Assembly: GCA_964465125.1 (NCBI GenBank)
Contig: CAYXIO010000002.1
Coordinates: forward strand, 123,261 to 187,260
Origin: CAYOHG01 sp964465125
GTDB lineage: Bacteria > Planctomycetota > Phycisphaerae > UBA1845 > Fen-1342
Reading direction: 5' to 3'
DNA length: 64,000 bases
Program-made: the position numbers and the translations under genes
The notes under the pieces: generated by a model
Seen by the model: the letters and a program-made list of their open reading frames with translations, nothing else
What the model was told of the DNA's origin: nothing
Databases searched by the model: none
Shown here: piece after piece, positions 36,166-45,293 of the stretch
Layout of the letters: each line of letters begins with the position of its first letter
Numbering within the stretch: position 1 is the first letter of the stretch

Positions 36166-39100
36166 ATGGCACGAATCCGCCGAAAGCGGCGCTGGCTCAC
36201 CAGGGTTGTCCTGGCCCTGCTGGTCGTGTCGATCGCCTCCTACGCGTACGTCACCCGGCCGGGGGCCCTCGAAGCCGCCGTCGACCGAGCGCTTGCCGCC
36301 GCCGGTTTTGAGATCGCGGGCACCCGCACGGTTTCATTCTCTCCGTGGAGCGGCCTGACGCTGGCGGACGTCCGGCTGCGTCCGTCCGGCTCGGCCGGTA
36401 CGCTCGGCGGCGAGAGCGACATCCGCATTGCCCGGGTGACCGTCCGCGTAAGCCCGCTAGCGCTGCTGCGGGGCCGCATGAGCCCGCAGCGCATCGAGCT
36501 CGATCAGCTTCAGTTGCACGTCACCCGCGCCGACGTGGAGAAACAGCTCGAACGCTGGACGCGCGGCGGAGGGGAGCACGAGCGCGGCGCGCTCTGGCCG
36601 CAAGACCTGCCGGAGCTCGTCATCCGCCGGGCCGACGTGCAAATCTCGGAATCGGGTGAGCGCGGACCGCAACTGGTGCGTCGCTGGATCCTCTCCGGCA
36701 CGGGCAGGTCGATGCGCGGCGACAACTCTGCGACCGACCCGGCCCGATACGAGCTGCGGCTCGAGCAGGTGGCGGGCCCCGGAGTCGGCGCCAGCCGATT
36801 CTCTCGCGCGCCGTTCCTGCTGATTCGCGTCACGCCGGAAGCGCTTCACGCGTCGCTCGGGCCAATCGAGCTGGACACGCTCGCGGCGCTCGGCCCGGCG
36901 GAGGTCGCCGCCCGCCTGGCGCGGCTCGGCCTGGCGGGCCGGGTCAGCGCGGCCCTTGAAAGCGCACCCGGCGGGCTGAGGCGAATTCGGCTTGAACTGG
37001 CCGACCTGACCGGGATCGTGCCGTTCGAGGCGGCCGACTATTCCGGGCGGCGATTTCTCCGCCTCTCACGAATCTCGGGTCCGATCCTCGTCCACCCCGC
37101 GCGCGGGGCGACCGCGGACCGCGCCGCTTCGTGGGACGTTTCCGCTGATCTCGAAGGCCGGGCGAACGACGCGACCCTGCGCGTGCTGGCGGGTTTCGAG
37201 GGATGCCGTTTCCAGGCGTCGAGCGGCTCCGGCGTCGATCCGAGCTGGCTGTCGATGTGGTCCGCAGCGCGCAGCGAGCTGACCGTGGAGATCGCCGGCC
37301 TCGAAATGCCGGACGTGGCCAGGCACGAGGCGTTCATCTGCGCGCCGCAGATGCCGCCGGCCATTCGCGAGTTCTTCCGCGACTTCGTCCCGCGCGGCCG
37401 CATGAACGCAAACGTGACGGTGGGCTGGATGGCGGATGCGGGCGAGCCGCACGGCCCCGGGCAGGTACGATTCGCCGGCTTCGCCGAGCCCCTGAACGCC
37501 TACTGCCGCTACTACAAGTTTCCCTACGACTTTGACGATGTGTGCGGGCGCGTGACCTTCTCGAACGATGGGATTGTCGTCGAGGGGCTCGACGGCCGAC
37601 ACGGAACGGGCCGAATCCACATGACCGGGCGGCTCGCCAGCTCATTCAAGTGGACCGGATTCGACCTGCATTTCGTGGCCAGTGACGTTCCGCTCAACCA
37701 GGACCTGTTCGACGCATTGCCGGAATCGCAGCAGCGAGTCTGGGCACGAGCGGATCCGATCGGCCTGGCTGACCTCGACATTCACCTCTCCCGCCCGGAC
37801 GGCACGCCCGAAACGGGGCCCGCCGAGCCGACGGTCCACATTGATGCGCAGCTCCTGGCCGCGAACCTCAGCCTTCCCGGCGATCGGCGGCTCAAGCAGG
37901 CGCTCGGCCGGCTCGAGATCAACGACGACCAGCTTCGCATGCACCATCTCACGGGGTTTCTCGACGATGCGATGGTGACCCTGAGCGGGCCGATCGACCT
38001 TCGCGATGCAGCGCCCGAGAGCGGCGAGCGTGTGCGCGTCGAGGCCGGCAACGTGGCCGTCCGGCAGTCGACCACGATGCGCGGTGAGCGGCAGCAGCAG
38101 GTCGGCGCGCTTCGTTTCGAGGGGACGGCGGATGCCTGGGGCTCCGTGGCGAGCACCGGCCGGGGCTTGGGTGATCAGTTCGTCCTGCGCCTGCATGACG
38201 GTTCGCTCTTCGGCTTCGGAGGCGCTTCGGCCTGGGCGAACGCGCGCGGCTGGGTGTTCGCCGACGCTTCGGGCTACCGCGTGCTCGACTTCACCGCCGG
38301 CGAGGACGGCCGGCGCGTCGCGGCCAGCGGCCGGCTGTCGGGCACACAGGATTCCGCGGCTCCGCTCGAAATGGAGCTGGAAGTCAGCGATCCTTCGCTT
38401 TCGTCCCTGCTGGGCGGGATGGTCCCGCAGCGCTGGGACAGCGTGCGGTCGGCCCTGGGACTCGATGGCGCCGGGCGCGTGCATCTGTCGTTGAAGGAAT
38501 CTCCGTCGGCCGGCCTTTTGGCCCAGCTTGAACTGAACGCCGAGCGGATGGTCCCGACCGCGCTGCCGCTGCGATTCCGGTCGGTTGGCGCGCGGCTTAC
38601 GCTGCGCGAAAGCGGGTTCGACCTGCACGAAGCGACGGCTGTTTGCGGCGAAGAAGCCAACGTTCGACTGACGGGCGACGGCGATTGGAACGAGCAGCAG
38701 AGCTGGTCGCGCTTCCGGGTAGATGCGCAGCACCTGCGGCTGGACGATGCGCTGATCGGCGCGCTGCCGGCCGGGCTTCAACGGCTGTTGGAGCGGCTTG
38801 AGGCGCGCGGCCGGCTCGACGTCGCGCTGGATCGCGTGCGCATCGTCGAGCGGCCGCATCCCGAATGGGACGTTTCTGGCGCTGCACAGCTTCACGACGC
38901 CGTGCTGATGCTCGGCCTCGACCTGCGCGACTTTGACGGCGAGCTGAAGGGCGAAGTGGGGCAGGATCCGGCGGGTCGCCTGGCGATCGCGGCTGCGTTC
39001 AAGGTCTCCCAGGGTCGGCTGGCCGGCCGCGCGCTCAGCGACGCGCTGGGCGAAATCCGGCTTGAGCCCGGAGCGGAATGGGTCTCGCTCGATCGGCTCA

Positions 39101-39729
39101 ACGCCCGAATCTGCGACGGGACCGTCGTCGGCAACGCCCGCGTGCACGTCGAGAACGGTCAGTACGAGCTTTCGCTCACGCTCGCTGACGTGCGCCTGGA
39201 CCAGCTCGTGGACGGCAAGGCCGAGAGTGCCACGCCGGCCAGGCCGGGGCGCGTCGACGGGCGCGTCTTCCTGCGCGGATCGGGACGCGATCCGACCACG
39301 CGACGCGGAGGCGGCGAGCTGCGCATCCGCGACGCGTCGCTGCTCAGCAGCCCGGTGACGCGCTCGGTCGCCCAGGCCAGCGCGGAGCGCAACCGGCCGC
39401 TCTCGGAGGGCGTCGACGAAGCGCGGCTCAAATTCGCCTGGGAAGGCACGCGGCTGGACTTCACCCACGTCGACATATGGACGCGCGACGTTCATCTGAT
39501 CGGCACCGGCTATTGGGACGCCGCCGACGACTCCATCTCGCTCGAGCTGCTCGCCGCCGGACCGGATGTCTCGCTCCGCGTTCCGATTCTGAGCGAGCTG
39601 ATCGAGGGCGCCGGCCAGGAGCTGCTCCAGTTCCGCGTGTCGGGCAGGGCCGCCGCTCCGCGGGTCACCGTGGAGCCGCTGCACAATCTGACCGAGCCGT
39701 TGCGCCGGGCGCTGTCCGGTGAGGGCTGA
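36166..39729 (+). CDS. Large AsmA-like envelope protein
   Basis: 1187 aa from ATG 36166. A very basic start (MARIRRKRRW) and one membrane helix (~11-27) are followed by an AsmA-like N-terminal region (ALAAAGFEIAGTRTVSFSPWSGLTLADVRL). The body is more than 1000 residues of repeating beta-strands, ending in an AsmA-C-like domain (DVHLIGTGYWDAADDSISLELL...FRVSGRAAAPRVTVEPL). AsmA-like proteins such as YhdP and TamB bridge the periplasm and move phospholipids to the outer membrane. It fits with lpxK, lnt and pss/psd nearby. Confidence 0.78.
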   Translation: MARIRRKRRWLTRVVLALLVVSIASYAYVTRPGALEAAVDRALAAAGFEIAGTRTVSFSPWSGLTLADVRLRPSGSAGTLGGESDIRIARVTVRVSPLALLRGRMSPQRIELDQLQLHVTRADVEKQLERWTRGGGEHERGALWPQDLPELVIRRADVQISESGERGPQLVRRWILSGTGRSMRGDNSATDPARYELRLEQVAGPGVGASRFSRAPFLLIRVTPEALHASLGPIELDTLAALGPAEVAARLARLGLAGRVSAALESAPGGLRRIRLELADLTGIVPFEAADYSGRRFLRLSRISGPILVHPARGATADRAASWDVSADLEGRANDATLRVLAGFEGCRFQASSGSGVDPSWLSMWSAARSELTVEIAGLEMPDVARHEAFICAPQMPPAIREFFRDFVPRGRMNANVTVGWMADAGEPHGPGQVRFAGFAEPLNAYCRYYKFPYDFDDVCGRVTFSNDGIVVEGLDGRHGTGRIHMTGRLASSFKWTGFDLHFVASDVPLNQDLFDALPESQQRVWARADPIGLADLDIHLSRPDGTPETGPAEPTVHIDAQLLAANLSLPGDRRLKQALGRLEINDDQLRMHHLTGFLDDAMVTLSGPIDLRDAAPESGERVRVEAGNVAVRQSTTMRGERQQQVGALRFEGTADAWGSVASTGRGLGDQFVLRLHDGSLFGFGGASAWANARGWVFADASGYRVLDFTAGEDGRRVAASGRLSGTQDSAAPLEMELEVSDPSLSSLLGGMVPQRWDSVRSALGLDGAGRVHLSLKESPSAGLLAQLELNAERMVPTALPLRFRSVGARLTLRESGFDLHEATAVCGEEANVRLTGDGDWNEQQSWSRFRVDAQHLRLDDALIGALPAGLQRLLERLEARGRLDVALDRVRIVERPHPEWDVSGAAQLHDAVLMLGLDLRDFDGELKGEVGQDPAGRLAIAAAFKVSQGRLAGRALSDALGEIRLEPGAEWVSLDRLNARICDGTVVGNARVHVENGQYELSLTLADVRLDQLVDGKAESATPARPGRVDGRVFLRGSGRDPTTRRGGGELRIRDASLLSSPVTRSVAQASAERNRPLSEGVDEARLKFAWEGTRLDFTHVDIWTRDVHLIGTGYWDAADDSISLELLAAGPDVSLRVPILSELIEGAGQELLQFRVSGRAAAPRVTVEPLHNLTEPLRRALSGEG

Positions 39730-39872
39730 GCGCGCGGGTTGCGCCAAGCCGGCGCGCTGGCCGGACCGTTCGCGCGGACGTATCATTCCCGCCTTGCAAG
39801 ACGACGCATGCCGGGGGGCGAAGCCGACCCTTCCGCCGACTGCGCCGAGTCCGAATCGCCAGAGGACGACGC

Positions 39873-41543
39873 ATGCCCGCTGACACCGCGTTGATGGAAA
39901 AGCTCGTTGCCGTCTGCAAGCGACGGGGGTTCATCTTCCCGTCGAGCGAAATCTACGGCGGCATCGGCGGCTTCTGGGATTACGGCCCGCTGGGTGTCGA
40001 GCTGAAGCGCAACGTGAAGGAGCAGTGGTGGAAGTCGATGGTGACCAGCCCGCCGGACGGCCCCGACGGCAAGCAGGTCGAGATGGTCGGGCTGGACTGC
40101 TCGATCATCATGAACCCGAAGGTGTGGGAGGCCAGCGGGCATGCGACTGGGTTTGCGGATCCGATGCAGACGTGCCGGCAGTGCAAGAAGCTCTATCGGA
40201 CCGATCACGTCGAAGGCCTCTTGAACGAGGCGGAGTGGTACCGTTCGTTGGCCGGCTGGTTCGTAGAAGGCCTGGATGACGAAAAGCTGAGCAGGTGGAT
40301 CCGCAAAGTCGGGAGCAAAACCGCCCCGGGGCTGGCGATCGTGCGGGATCAGTCGAACGTCCATCCACGAGTTGGTAAAACGCTGCGCTCCCTCGGTGCC
40401 GGGGTGGCTAGTTTCCCGGAGTTCGTCGGCTTAATCGCGACTCCGATGGACCGACCGATCAGCGTCGAGACTAGGGCTTGTCCCAATTGCGGTGGCGATC
40501 TCACGGAACCGCGCAGCTTCAACCTGATGTTCAAGACACACTACGGGGCGATGGAAGACTCAGCTTCGTTGGCCTACCTACGCCCCGAAACGGCACAGGG
40601 AATCTTCGTCAATTTCAAAAACGTCCTCGACACGTCCCGCGTCAAGCTGCCCTTCGGAATCGGCCAGGTCGGCAAGGCCTTCCGCAACGAGATCAACCCG
40701 CGCAACTTCACCTTCCGTTCGCGCGAGTTCGAACAGATGGAGATCGAGTTCTTCTGCCACGAAGAGCACGCGATGGAGTGGTATCGCTTCTGGCGCGACA
40801 CGCGCTATCGATGGTATACCGACCTCGGCCTGCGCAGCGACAAGCTCCGGCTGCGCGACCAGGGCGCCGACGAGTTGGCGCATTACTCGCAGGCCTGCGC
40901 CGACATCGAATACCTCTTCCCGTTCTCCGACGACTTCCAGGAGCTCGAAGGCGTCGCCCACCGCGGCTGCTTCGATCTGACCCAGCATCAGAAGCACAGC
41001 GGCAAGGACATGTCCTACTTCGACGACGAGCTCTGGCAGAAAGACGCGGCGAACTACAAGGCCGACAAGGCCGCCGCCGAGAAAGCCAAGTCCGGCCCGC
41101 CGTACCGTTTCCTGCCGACCGTGATCGAGCCGTCGGCGGGTGCGGACCGCGCGACGCTTGCGTTTCTGTGCGAGGCGTATCGCGAGGAGGAAGTGCCCAG
41201 CGAGAAGGGCGCGCCCGAGGTGCGCACCGTGCTGCGCTTCCACCCGAAGCTCGCACCGATCAAGGCGGCCATCCTGCCGCTGGTGAACAAGGAAGGCATG
41301 CCCGACCGGGCGTACAGGCTCTACCGCCACATCCAGAAGCGCTACAACGTCTTCTTCGATGACAAGGGCGCGATCGGGCGGCGCTACCGGCGGCAGGACG
41401 AGGCCGGGACGCCGTTCTGCATCACGATCGACGGCGAGACGATGCAGAGCGGAACCGTTACGATCCGCGACCGCGATTCGCTTCAGCAGGTACGCGTTGG
41501 CCTTGACAGCGTGGTCCCCTGGCTCGAAGAGCGGCTTGGATAA
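39873..41543 (+). CDS. glyS: Glycyl-tRNA synthetase, homodimeric type
   Basis: 556 aa, ATG 39873 after AGAGGACG. Class II motifs: FIFPSSEIYGGIGGFWDYGPLG, motif 2 GKAFRNEINPRNFTFRSREFEQMEIEFF and, at the C-terminus, an anticodon-binding domain (LAPIKAAILPLVNKEGMP). Two Cys pairs (CRQCKK and CPNCGG) are ~100 residues apart, with an insertion between. The patch from ~40290 to ~40620 uses codons rare in the rest of the window (TTA, AGG, CTA, GGT-AAA). Confidence 0.95.
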   Translation: MPADTALMEKLVAVCKRRGFIFPSSEIYGGIGGFWDYGPLGVELKRNVKEQWWKSMVTSPPDGPDGKQVEMVGLDCSIIMNPKVWEASGHATGFADPMQTCRQCKKLYRTDHVEGLLNEAEWYRSLAGWFVEGLDDEKLSRWIRKVGSKTAPGLAIVRDQSNVHPRVGKTLRSLGAGVASFPEFVGLIATPMDRPISVETRACPNCGGDLTEPRSFNLMFKTHYGAMEDSASLAYLRPETAQGIFVNFKNVLDTSRVKLPFGIGQVGKAFRNEINPRNFTFRSREFEQMEIEFFCHEEHAMEWYRFWRDTRYRWYTDLGLRSDKLRLRDQGADELAHYSQACADIEYLFPFSDDFQELEGVAHRGCFDLTQHQKHSGKDMSYFDDELWQKDAANYKADKAAAEKAKSGPPYRFLPTVIEPSAGADRATLAFLCEAYREEEVPSEKGAPEVRTVLRFHPKLAPIKAAILPLVNKEGMPDRAYRLYRHIQKRYNVFFDDKGAIGRRYRRQDEAGTPFCITIDGETMQSGTVTIRDRDSLQQVRVGLDSVVPWLEERLG

Positions 41544-41625
41544 CCCCTCGGTACGCCGCCTATGCTGTAAGATGGGTAGCCATGTTCGGGCCGAGCCCGG
41601 GCGGCCACCCGACAAGGGGGAGTGC

Positions 41626-42729
41626 ATGTACGCTTCGCGATCGCCTGCCGGTGCGGGTCGTGTGGGTCCTCACGGGCTGATAATCGTGGCCGTTGCCACC
41701 CTGGCATGGCCGAGTCGTGCCGCCGCCGAGTTCGTGGATATCCGCGGGTCGGCGCGAATCGACCTCCAGGAATTCGTGGACGGGTCACCCGGCGACAGCA
41801 ACTTCGCCTTCGACTCCTTCCCGGGCTCGCAGGCGGACTTTCCGATCCAGGTTGTCGTCCGGCTCGACAGCCAGCAGTCCGACGCTCCGGCCGCAGCAAC
41901 CGGCGCGGCCCAGCTTGCCGACCCGCAGACCAGCGGCGAGCCGAACCCGTCCGAGTTCGCGGTCAACATCGCGCTGAACAGCCGCAGCAGCCGAATTCGA
42001 TACCAATCCAGCACCCGCATCGAAGAGACGCGCGTCGTGCGCTTCGATCCGGGCGAAATCTCGGCGGATTCGGCGGTGGGCGACCTGGAATCGCTCTTCG
42101 GCCGGCTCTATCTCGACGGCGCGCTCGCCATCTTCGCGGACTCCAACCAGACCGACCTGACCGGCACCAACGTCAAGGTGCACGTGACGATTACGCTTGA
42201 GCAGGCAGGCGCGGCCGCGCAGACCGTTTTTAACGGCGCGATTACGGTCGAGGGTCAGCCCGCCGGCGAGATCAACGTGTCCGCCGACGGCGCGTTCCCG
42301 GTCAACTCGCTGGTGCTCTCCGACCTCGGCGGCCTGCTGGGCGGCTCGAATGTGTTCCTGCTGCTCGTGCTGCCGAACCTTCAGCTCGATTTCGTGTACG
42401 ACGTGATCGTCGGGCAGGAGGCGACGCTGAACGCGGTGCTGGAGCTCGAGGCCGACAGTGCGCCCGAGAGCGGCGTGGCGGCTGTGCTCGGGACGCCCAC
42501 CGACGCGATTGACCAGGTGATCAGCATCACGGACGGGGCCGAGGTCGCCGGCAAGGTGATCCAGGCGATTGAGCGCGAGCGTGCCCATCCGACCGGCGAA
42601 CTGGCGGCGGACCTCTATGATCTGGGGGGCGACTCGCGCTCGCCGATCATGCCGCTGTGCGGCTTGTTCGGCTTCGAGTTCGTCTTCGGGCTGGCCTTGC
42701 TGGGCGGCTGGCGGGTCGTGCGGCGTTAG
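41626..42729 (+). CDS. Exported protein with a C-terminal hydrophobic Arg-ended tail
   Basis: 367 aa from ATG 41626, with AAGGGGGAG upstream. The signal peptide ends near AWPSRAAAEF. The body is beta-rich and acidic, with no cysteine and no known domain. The C-terminus is MPLCGLFGFEFVFGLALLGG followed by WRVVRR, a hydrophobic helix and basic end like CTERM sorting tails, but with CG instead of PEP. It is probably a surface or periplasmic protein. Confidence 0.65.
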   Translation: MYASRSPAGAGRVGPHGLIIVAVATLAWPSRAAAEFVDIRGSARIDLQEFVDGSPGDSNFAFDSFPGSQADFPIQVVVRLDSQQSDAPAAATGAAQLADPQTSGEPNPSEFAVNIALNSRSSRIRYQSSTRIEETRVVRFDPGEISADSAVGDLESLFGRLYLDGALAIFADSNQTDLTGTNVKVHVTITLEQAGAAAQTVFNGAITVEGQPAGEINVSADGAFPVNSLVLSDLGGLLGGSNVFLLLVLPNLQLDFVYDVIVGQEATLNAVLELEADSAPESGVAAVLGTPTDAIDQVISITDGAEVAGKVIQAIERERAHPTGELAADLYDLGGDSRSPIMPLCGLFGFEFVFGLALLGGWRVVRR

Positions 42730-42878
42730 CTGATGGATTCTTGCAGCGTCGTCTTTCCGTGGGCGGCGAGGAGCAGCGCGTAGCGAATCGCGTCTAGCGA
42801 GTGAATGGCGGCGCCGCGCCGAAACTGGAGCCGGTGCTTCAGTGACGGCTGCGTGCCGTCCAACCCGGTGAGAGGCTT
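42726..42878 (-). pseudogene. Possible remnant of a phage terminase large subunit (C-terminal end)
   Basis: The minus strand of the gap between two plus-strand genes reads 50 codons without a stop, ending in TAA at 42726-42728. It includes KHRLQFRRGAAIHSLDAIRY followed by ALLLAAHGKTTLQ. H-x2-DA-x-RYAL is like the C-terminal nuclease end of some phage terminase large subunits. The N-terminal part would lie where the permease gene now is, so this would be a scar. It is short and may be chance. Confidence 0.25.
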
Positions 42879-42880
42879 CA

Positions 42881-44101
42881 ATGTTCTATCTGCGCCTGGC
42901 CACGACTGCCCTGCGAAGCCTCGACGCCCACTTTCTGCGCTCGCTGCTGGCGACGCTGGGGGTGCTGATCGGCGTCGGCTCGGTCGTGGCCTGCATGTCG
43001 ATCCTCGAGGGCGCTTCGAACGGTGTTCTCAACAACTTCCGCTCGCTCGGATCGAACCTGGTCTTCGTGCAACCCGCCACCGCTCGAATCCAGGGCCGCC
43101 CGATGGGAACGGCTCAGACGCTGACGCTGGACGACGAGGACACCATCCGCCGAAACCTGCCGGACGACGTGATCGCCTCCGCGCCGCAGGCGATCGGCGC
43201 GGCGCTGGTGAAGTACTTCCAGAAGTCCGATTCGTACACCGTGATCGCGACTTCCGACGAGTACTTCAGCGTCAACGACTTCAAGGCCACGAACGGGCGG
43301 GTGTTCAACCGCGATGAGTCGGAGGACGAGAGCGGCATGCTGGTCTGCCTCGGCTGGGCCGTGGCCGACGAGCTTTTCGGCGGCATGGACGCGGTCGGGC
43401 AGACCGTGCGGGTGCAGAATTCGTCGTATCGCGTGCTCGGGGTGATGGAGAAGCGCGGCAACATCGGGTTTCTGAACGCGGACAAGTGCGTCTACATCCC
43501 CATCCGCTCGGGGCTGAACCGGTTCTTCAACCGCGACTGGCTTAACGTGATCGCGGTCCTGGCCCGACCCGAGGCCAGTTTCGACGAAGTAAAGCAAAAG
43601 GTCATCCGGACGATGCGCGAGGCGCACAAGCTGCGCGCCGTTCAGCAGGACGACTTCGAAGTCCAGACGCTCGAAGAGACCGTGCAGGCCATCAGCCAGG
43701 TGACGATGATCTTCAAGGTGGTCTTCTACAGCATCGCCGGCATCAGCCTGATCGTCGGCGGCATCGGCATCATGAACATCATGCTCGTTTCGGTGACCGA
43801 GCGCACGCGCGAAATCGGGGTGCGCATCGCCGTCGGGGCGCGCCGCGGAGACATTCTGCTCCAGTTCCTGATCGAGGCGCTCGTCATCAGCATTACGGGT
43901 GGCGTCTTCGGCCTGCTGCTGGGCGTTATGCTCGCGGACATCGTGCAAGAGGTCTTCGTGGACATGTTCCGCACCGAGATCAACCTGACGGTCGTGCTCA
44001 GCGCGCTGCTGACGACGACGGCGGTCGGCGTGCTCAGCGGCGTGTACCCCGCGCTCAAGGCCAGCCACCTCAATCCCGTCGAGGCGCTTCGCTACGAATA
44101 G
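42881..44101 (+). CDS. MacB-like ABC transporter permease without adjacent ATPase
   Basis: 406 aa, ATG 42881 after GAGAGG. First helix LLATLGVLIGVGSVVACMSILEG, then a MacB periplasmic core domain (~50-265), then three helices with GGIGIMNIMLVSVTERTREIGVRIAVGARRGDILLQFLIEAL and the C-terminal SGVYPALKASHLNPVEALRYE. These are diagnostic of MacB/YknZ-type permeases, which act with an ATPase and an adaptor. Neither partner is next to it. Confidence 0.87.
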   Translation: MFYLRLATTALRSLDAHFLRSLLATLGVLIGVGSVVACMSILEGASNGVLNNFRSLGSNLVFVQPATARIQGRPMGTAQTLTLDDEDTIRRNLPDDVIASAPQAIGAALVKYFQKSDSYTVIATSDEYFSVNDFKATNGRVFNRDESEDESGMLVCLGWAVADELFGGMDAVGQTVRVQNSSYRVLGVMEKRGNIGFLNADKCVYIPIRSGLNRFFNRDWLNVIAVLARPEASFDEVKQKVIRTMREAHKLRAVQQDDFEVQTLEETVQAISQVTMIFKVVFYSIAGISLIVGGIGIMNIMLVSVTERTREIGVRIAVGARRGDILLQFLIEALVISITGGVFGLLLGVMLADIVQEVFVDMFRTEINLTVVLSALLTTTAVGVLSGVYPALKASHLNPVEALRYE

Positions 44102-44232
44102 CCGCGTGCCGCGTGTCGGGCTGGCGCTCTCATTGACGCTTGTCAGGCAATCCCGCCCGCGCCGGCTGGCCGCAGCGCCCTCGTTCCGCCACAATGAACG
44201 GGATACGACCGAGGCTCGCGACGAAGGAAGTC

Positions 44233-44811
44233 ATGGCGATCCAGTTCCTGTGTGAAACGTGCCGCAAGCCGATCGAAGTGGACGACGAGTTTGCCAACCG
44301 GTCCGCGCAGTGCCCGTATTGCTCGTCGCTGGTCTCGGTGCCGGCGGAATCGACCTTCGCCGTCGGCCGGGCTGCATCGCCGCCGATTGCGGGCCAGGCG
44401 CCGCCGCTTCCGCCGCCTCCCTGGATCGCGCCGCGCGCGGCGCTGGGCGCGGTGCCCGCCGCGGGCCGCGCGACGGGCGCCCTGGCGTTCGCCGCCGCGG
44501 TCGTCGCCGTGATCTGCCAGCTCGTCTCGATGGTCGCGACGACGTTCCTGGTCGTGCAGCGCCTGGGCGGCGCGGCGCCGACGCGCGACAAGACTCAGGA
44601 GCTCGTCAGGCAGGTCATCGGCGAGCATCCGTGGCTCGGCGCGACCCAGATCGTAGCCCTGGTGCTGGCCGTCCTGGCGCTGATCACCGCGGTCATCAGC
44701 CTGTCGCGCCGGCGGCAGGGCAACTGGCGCGCCTACGCCGCCCTCTTCGTCTCCGCCGCCATGATGATCTGTGTCTGCGGCGGAGGCGCGCTGAGCTCCG
44801 TCATGCAATGA
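44233..44811 (+). CDS. Membrane protein with an N-terminal zinc ribbon
   Basis: 192 aa, ATG 44233 after GAAGGAAG. The zinc ribbon is C-x2-C (CETC) ... C-x2-C (CPYC) within the first 40 residues. A Pro-rich linker (APPLPPPPWIAP) and three hydrophobic helices (about 78-100, 132-152 and 164-186) follow. It is like many planctomycete proteins with an FmdB-style ribbon and a membrane anchor. The function is unknown. Confidence 0.65.
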   Translation: MAIQFLCETCRKPIEVDDEFANRSAQCPYCSSLVSVPAESTFAVGRAASPPIAGQAPPLPPPPWIAPRAALGAVPAAGRATGALAFAAAVVAVICQLVSMVATTFLVVQRLGGAAPTRDKTQELVRQVIGEHPWLGATQIVALVLAVLALITAVISLSRRRQGNWRAYAALFVSAAMMICVCGGGALSSVMQ

Positions 44812-44825
44812 CGGGCGCTGCGGGG

Positions 44826-45293
44826 CTATTGCGGCTGCGAGTTTGAGCCGCAATGGCCGCGCTCGAACTCGATGATCTTGCTGACCCGCCGGGCATGGCG
44901 GCCGCCTTCGAACGGGGTCTCCAGCCAGGTCTTGACCATGGTGCGCATGAGCGCGTCGCCGATCAGGTCGGCCGGCATGCAGAGGATGTTGGCGTCGTTG
45001 TGGCGGCGCGAGAGCTGGGCGGTGAGCTCGTCGTGGCACAGCGCCGCCCGCGCCCCGGTCACTTTGTTCGCGCTGATGGACATGCCGACGCCCGTGCCGC
45101 ACATCAGGATCCCGCGATCGACCCGGGAGGCCGCCACGTCGGAGGCGACCGCGATGGCAGCGTCTGGGTAGTCGCAGGACTCGGCCGTGTGCGTGCCCTC
45201 GTCGCGCACCTCGTGGCCAAGCTCTTCGAGCAGGGCTTTGATGCGCTTCTTGGCGTCAAAGCCGCGATGATCACTGCCAATCGCGATCTTCAT
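44826..45293 (-). CDS. rpiB: Ribose-5-phosphate isomerase B
   Basis: 155 aa. It interconverts ribose-5-P and ribulose-5-P. IAIGSDHRGFDAK, GILMCGTGVGMSISANKV (catalytic Cys) and LCHDELTAQLSRRHNDANILCMPADLIG are the RpiB motifs. The start overlaps the upstream fusion gene by 23 bp. In Bacillus, rpiB (ywlF) follows ywlC and ywlE, the two halves that are fused here. Confidence 0.94.
   Translation of the reverse strand: MKIAIGSDHRGFDAKKRIKALLEELGHEVRDEGTHTAESCDYPDAAIAVASDVAASRVDRGILMCGTGVGMSISANKVTGARAALCHDELTAQLSRRHNDANILCMPADLIGDALMRTMVKTWLETPFEGGRHARRVSKIIEFERGHCGSNSQPQ

Noticed and set aside
37642..39786. Long open frame antisense to the large AsmA-like gene
   Set aside because: High GC at third codon positions leaves antisense frames open; the translation has no domain and the plus-strand protein is coherent. 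The same holds for other long antisense frames (for example opposite lpxK and glycogen synthase).
40290..40620. glyS patch as an inserted mobile element or intein
   Set aside because: The frame continues through conserved GlyRS residues (CPNCGGDLTEPRSFNLMFKT), and there are no splice-motif residues or end repeats.
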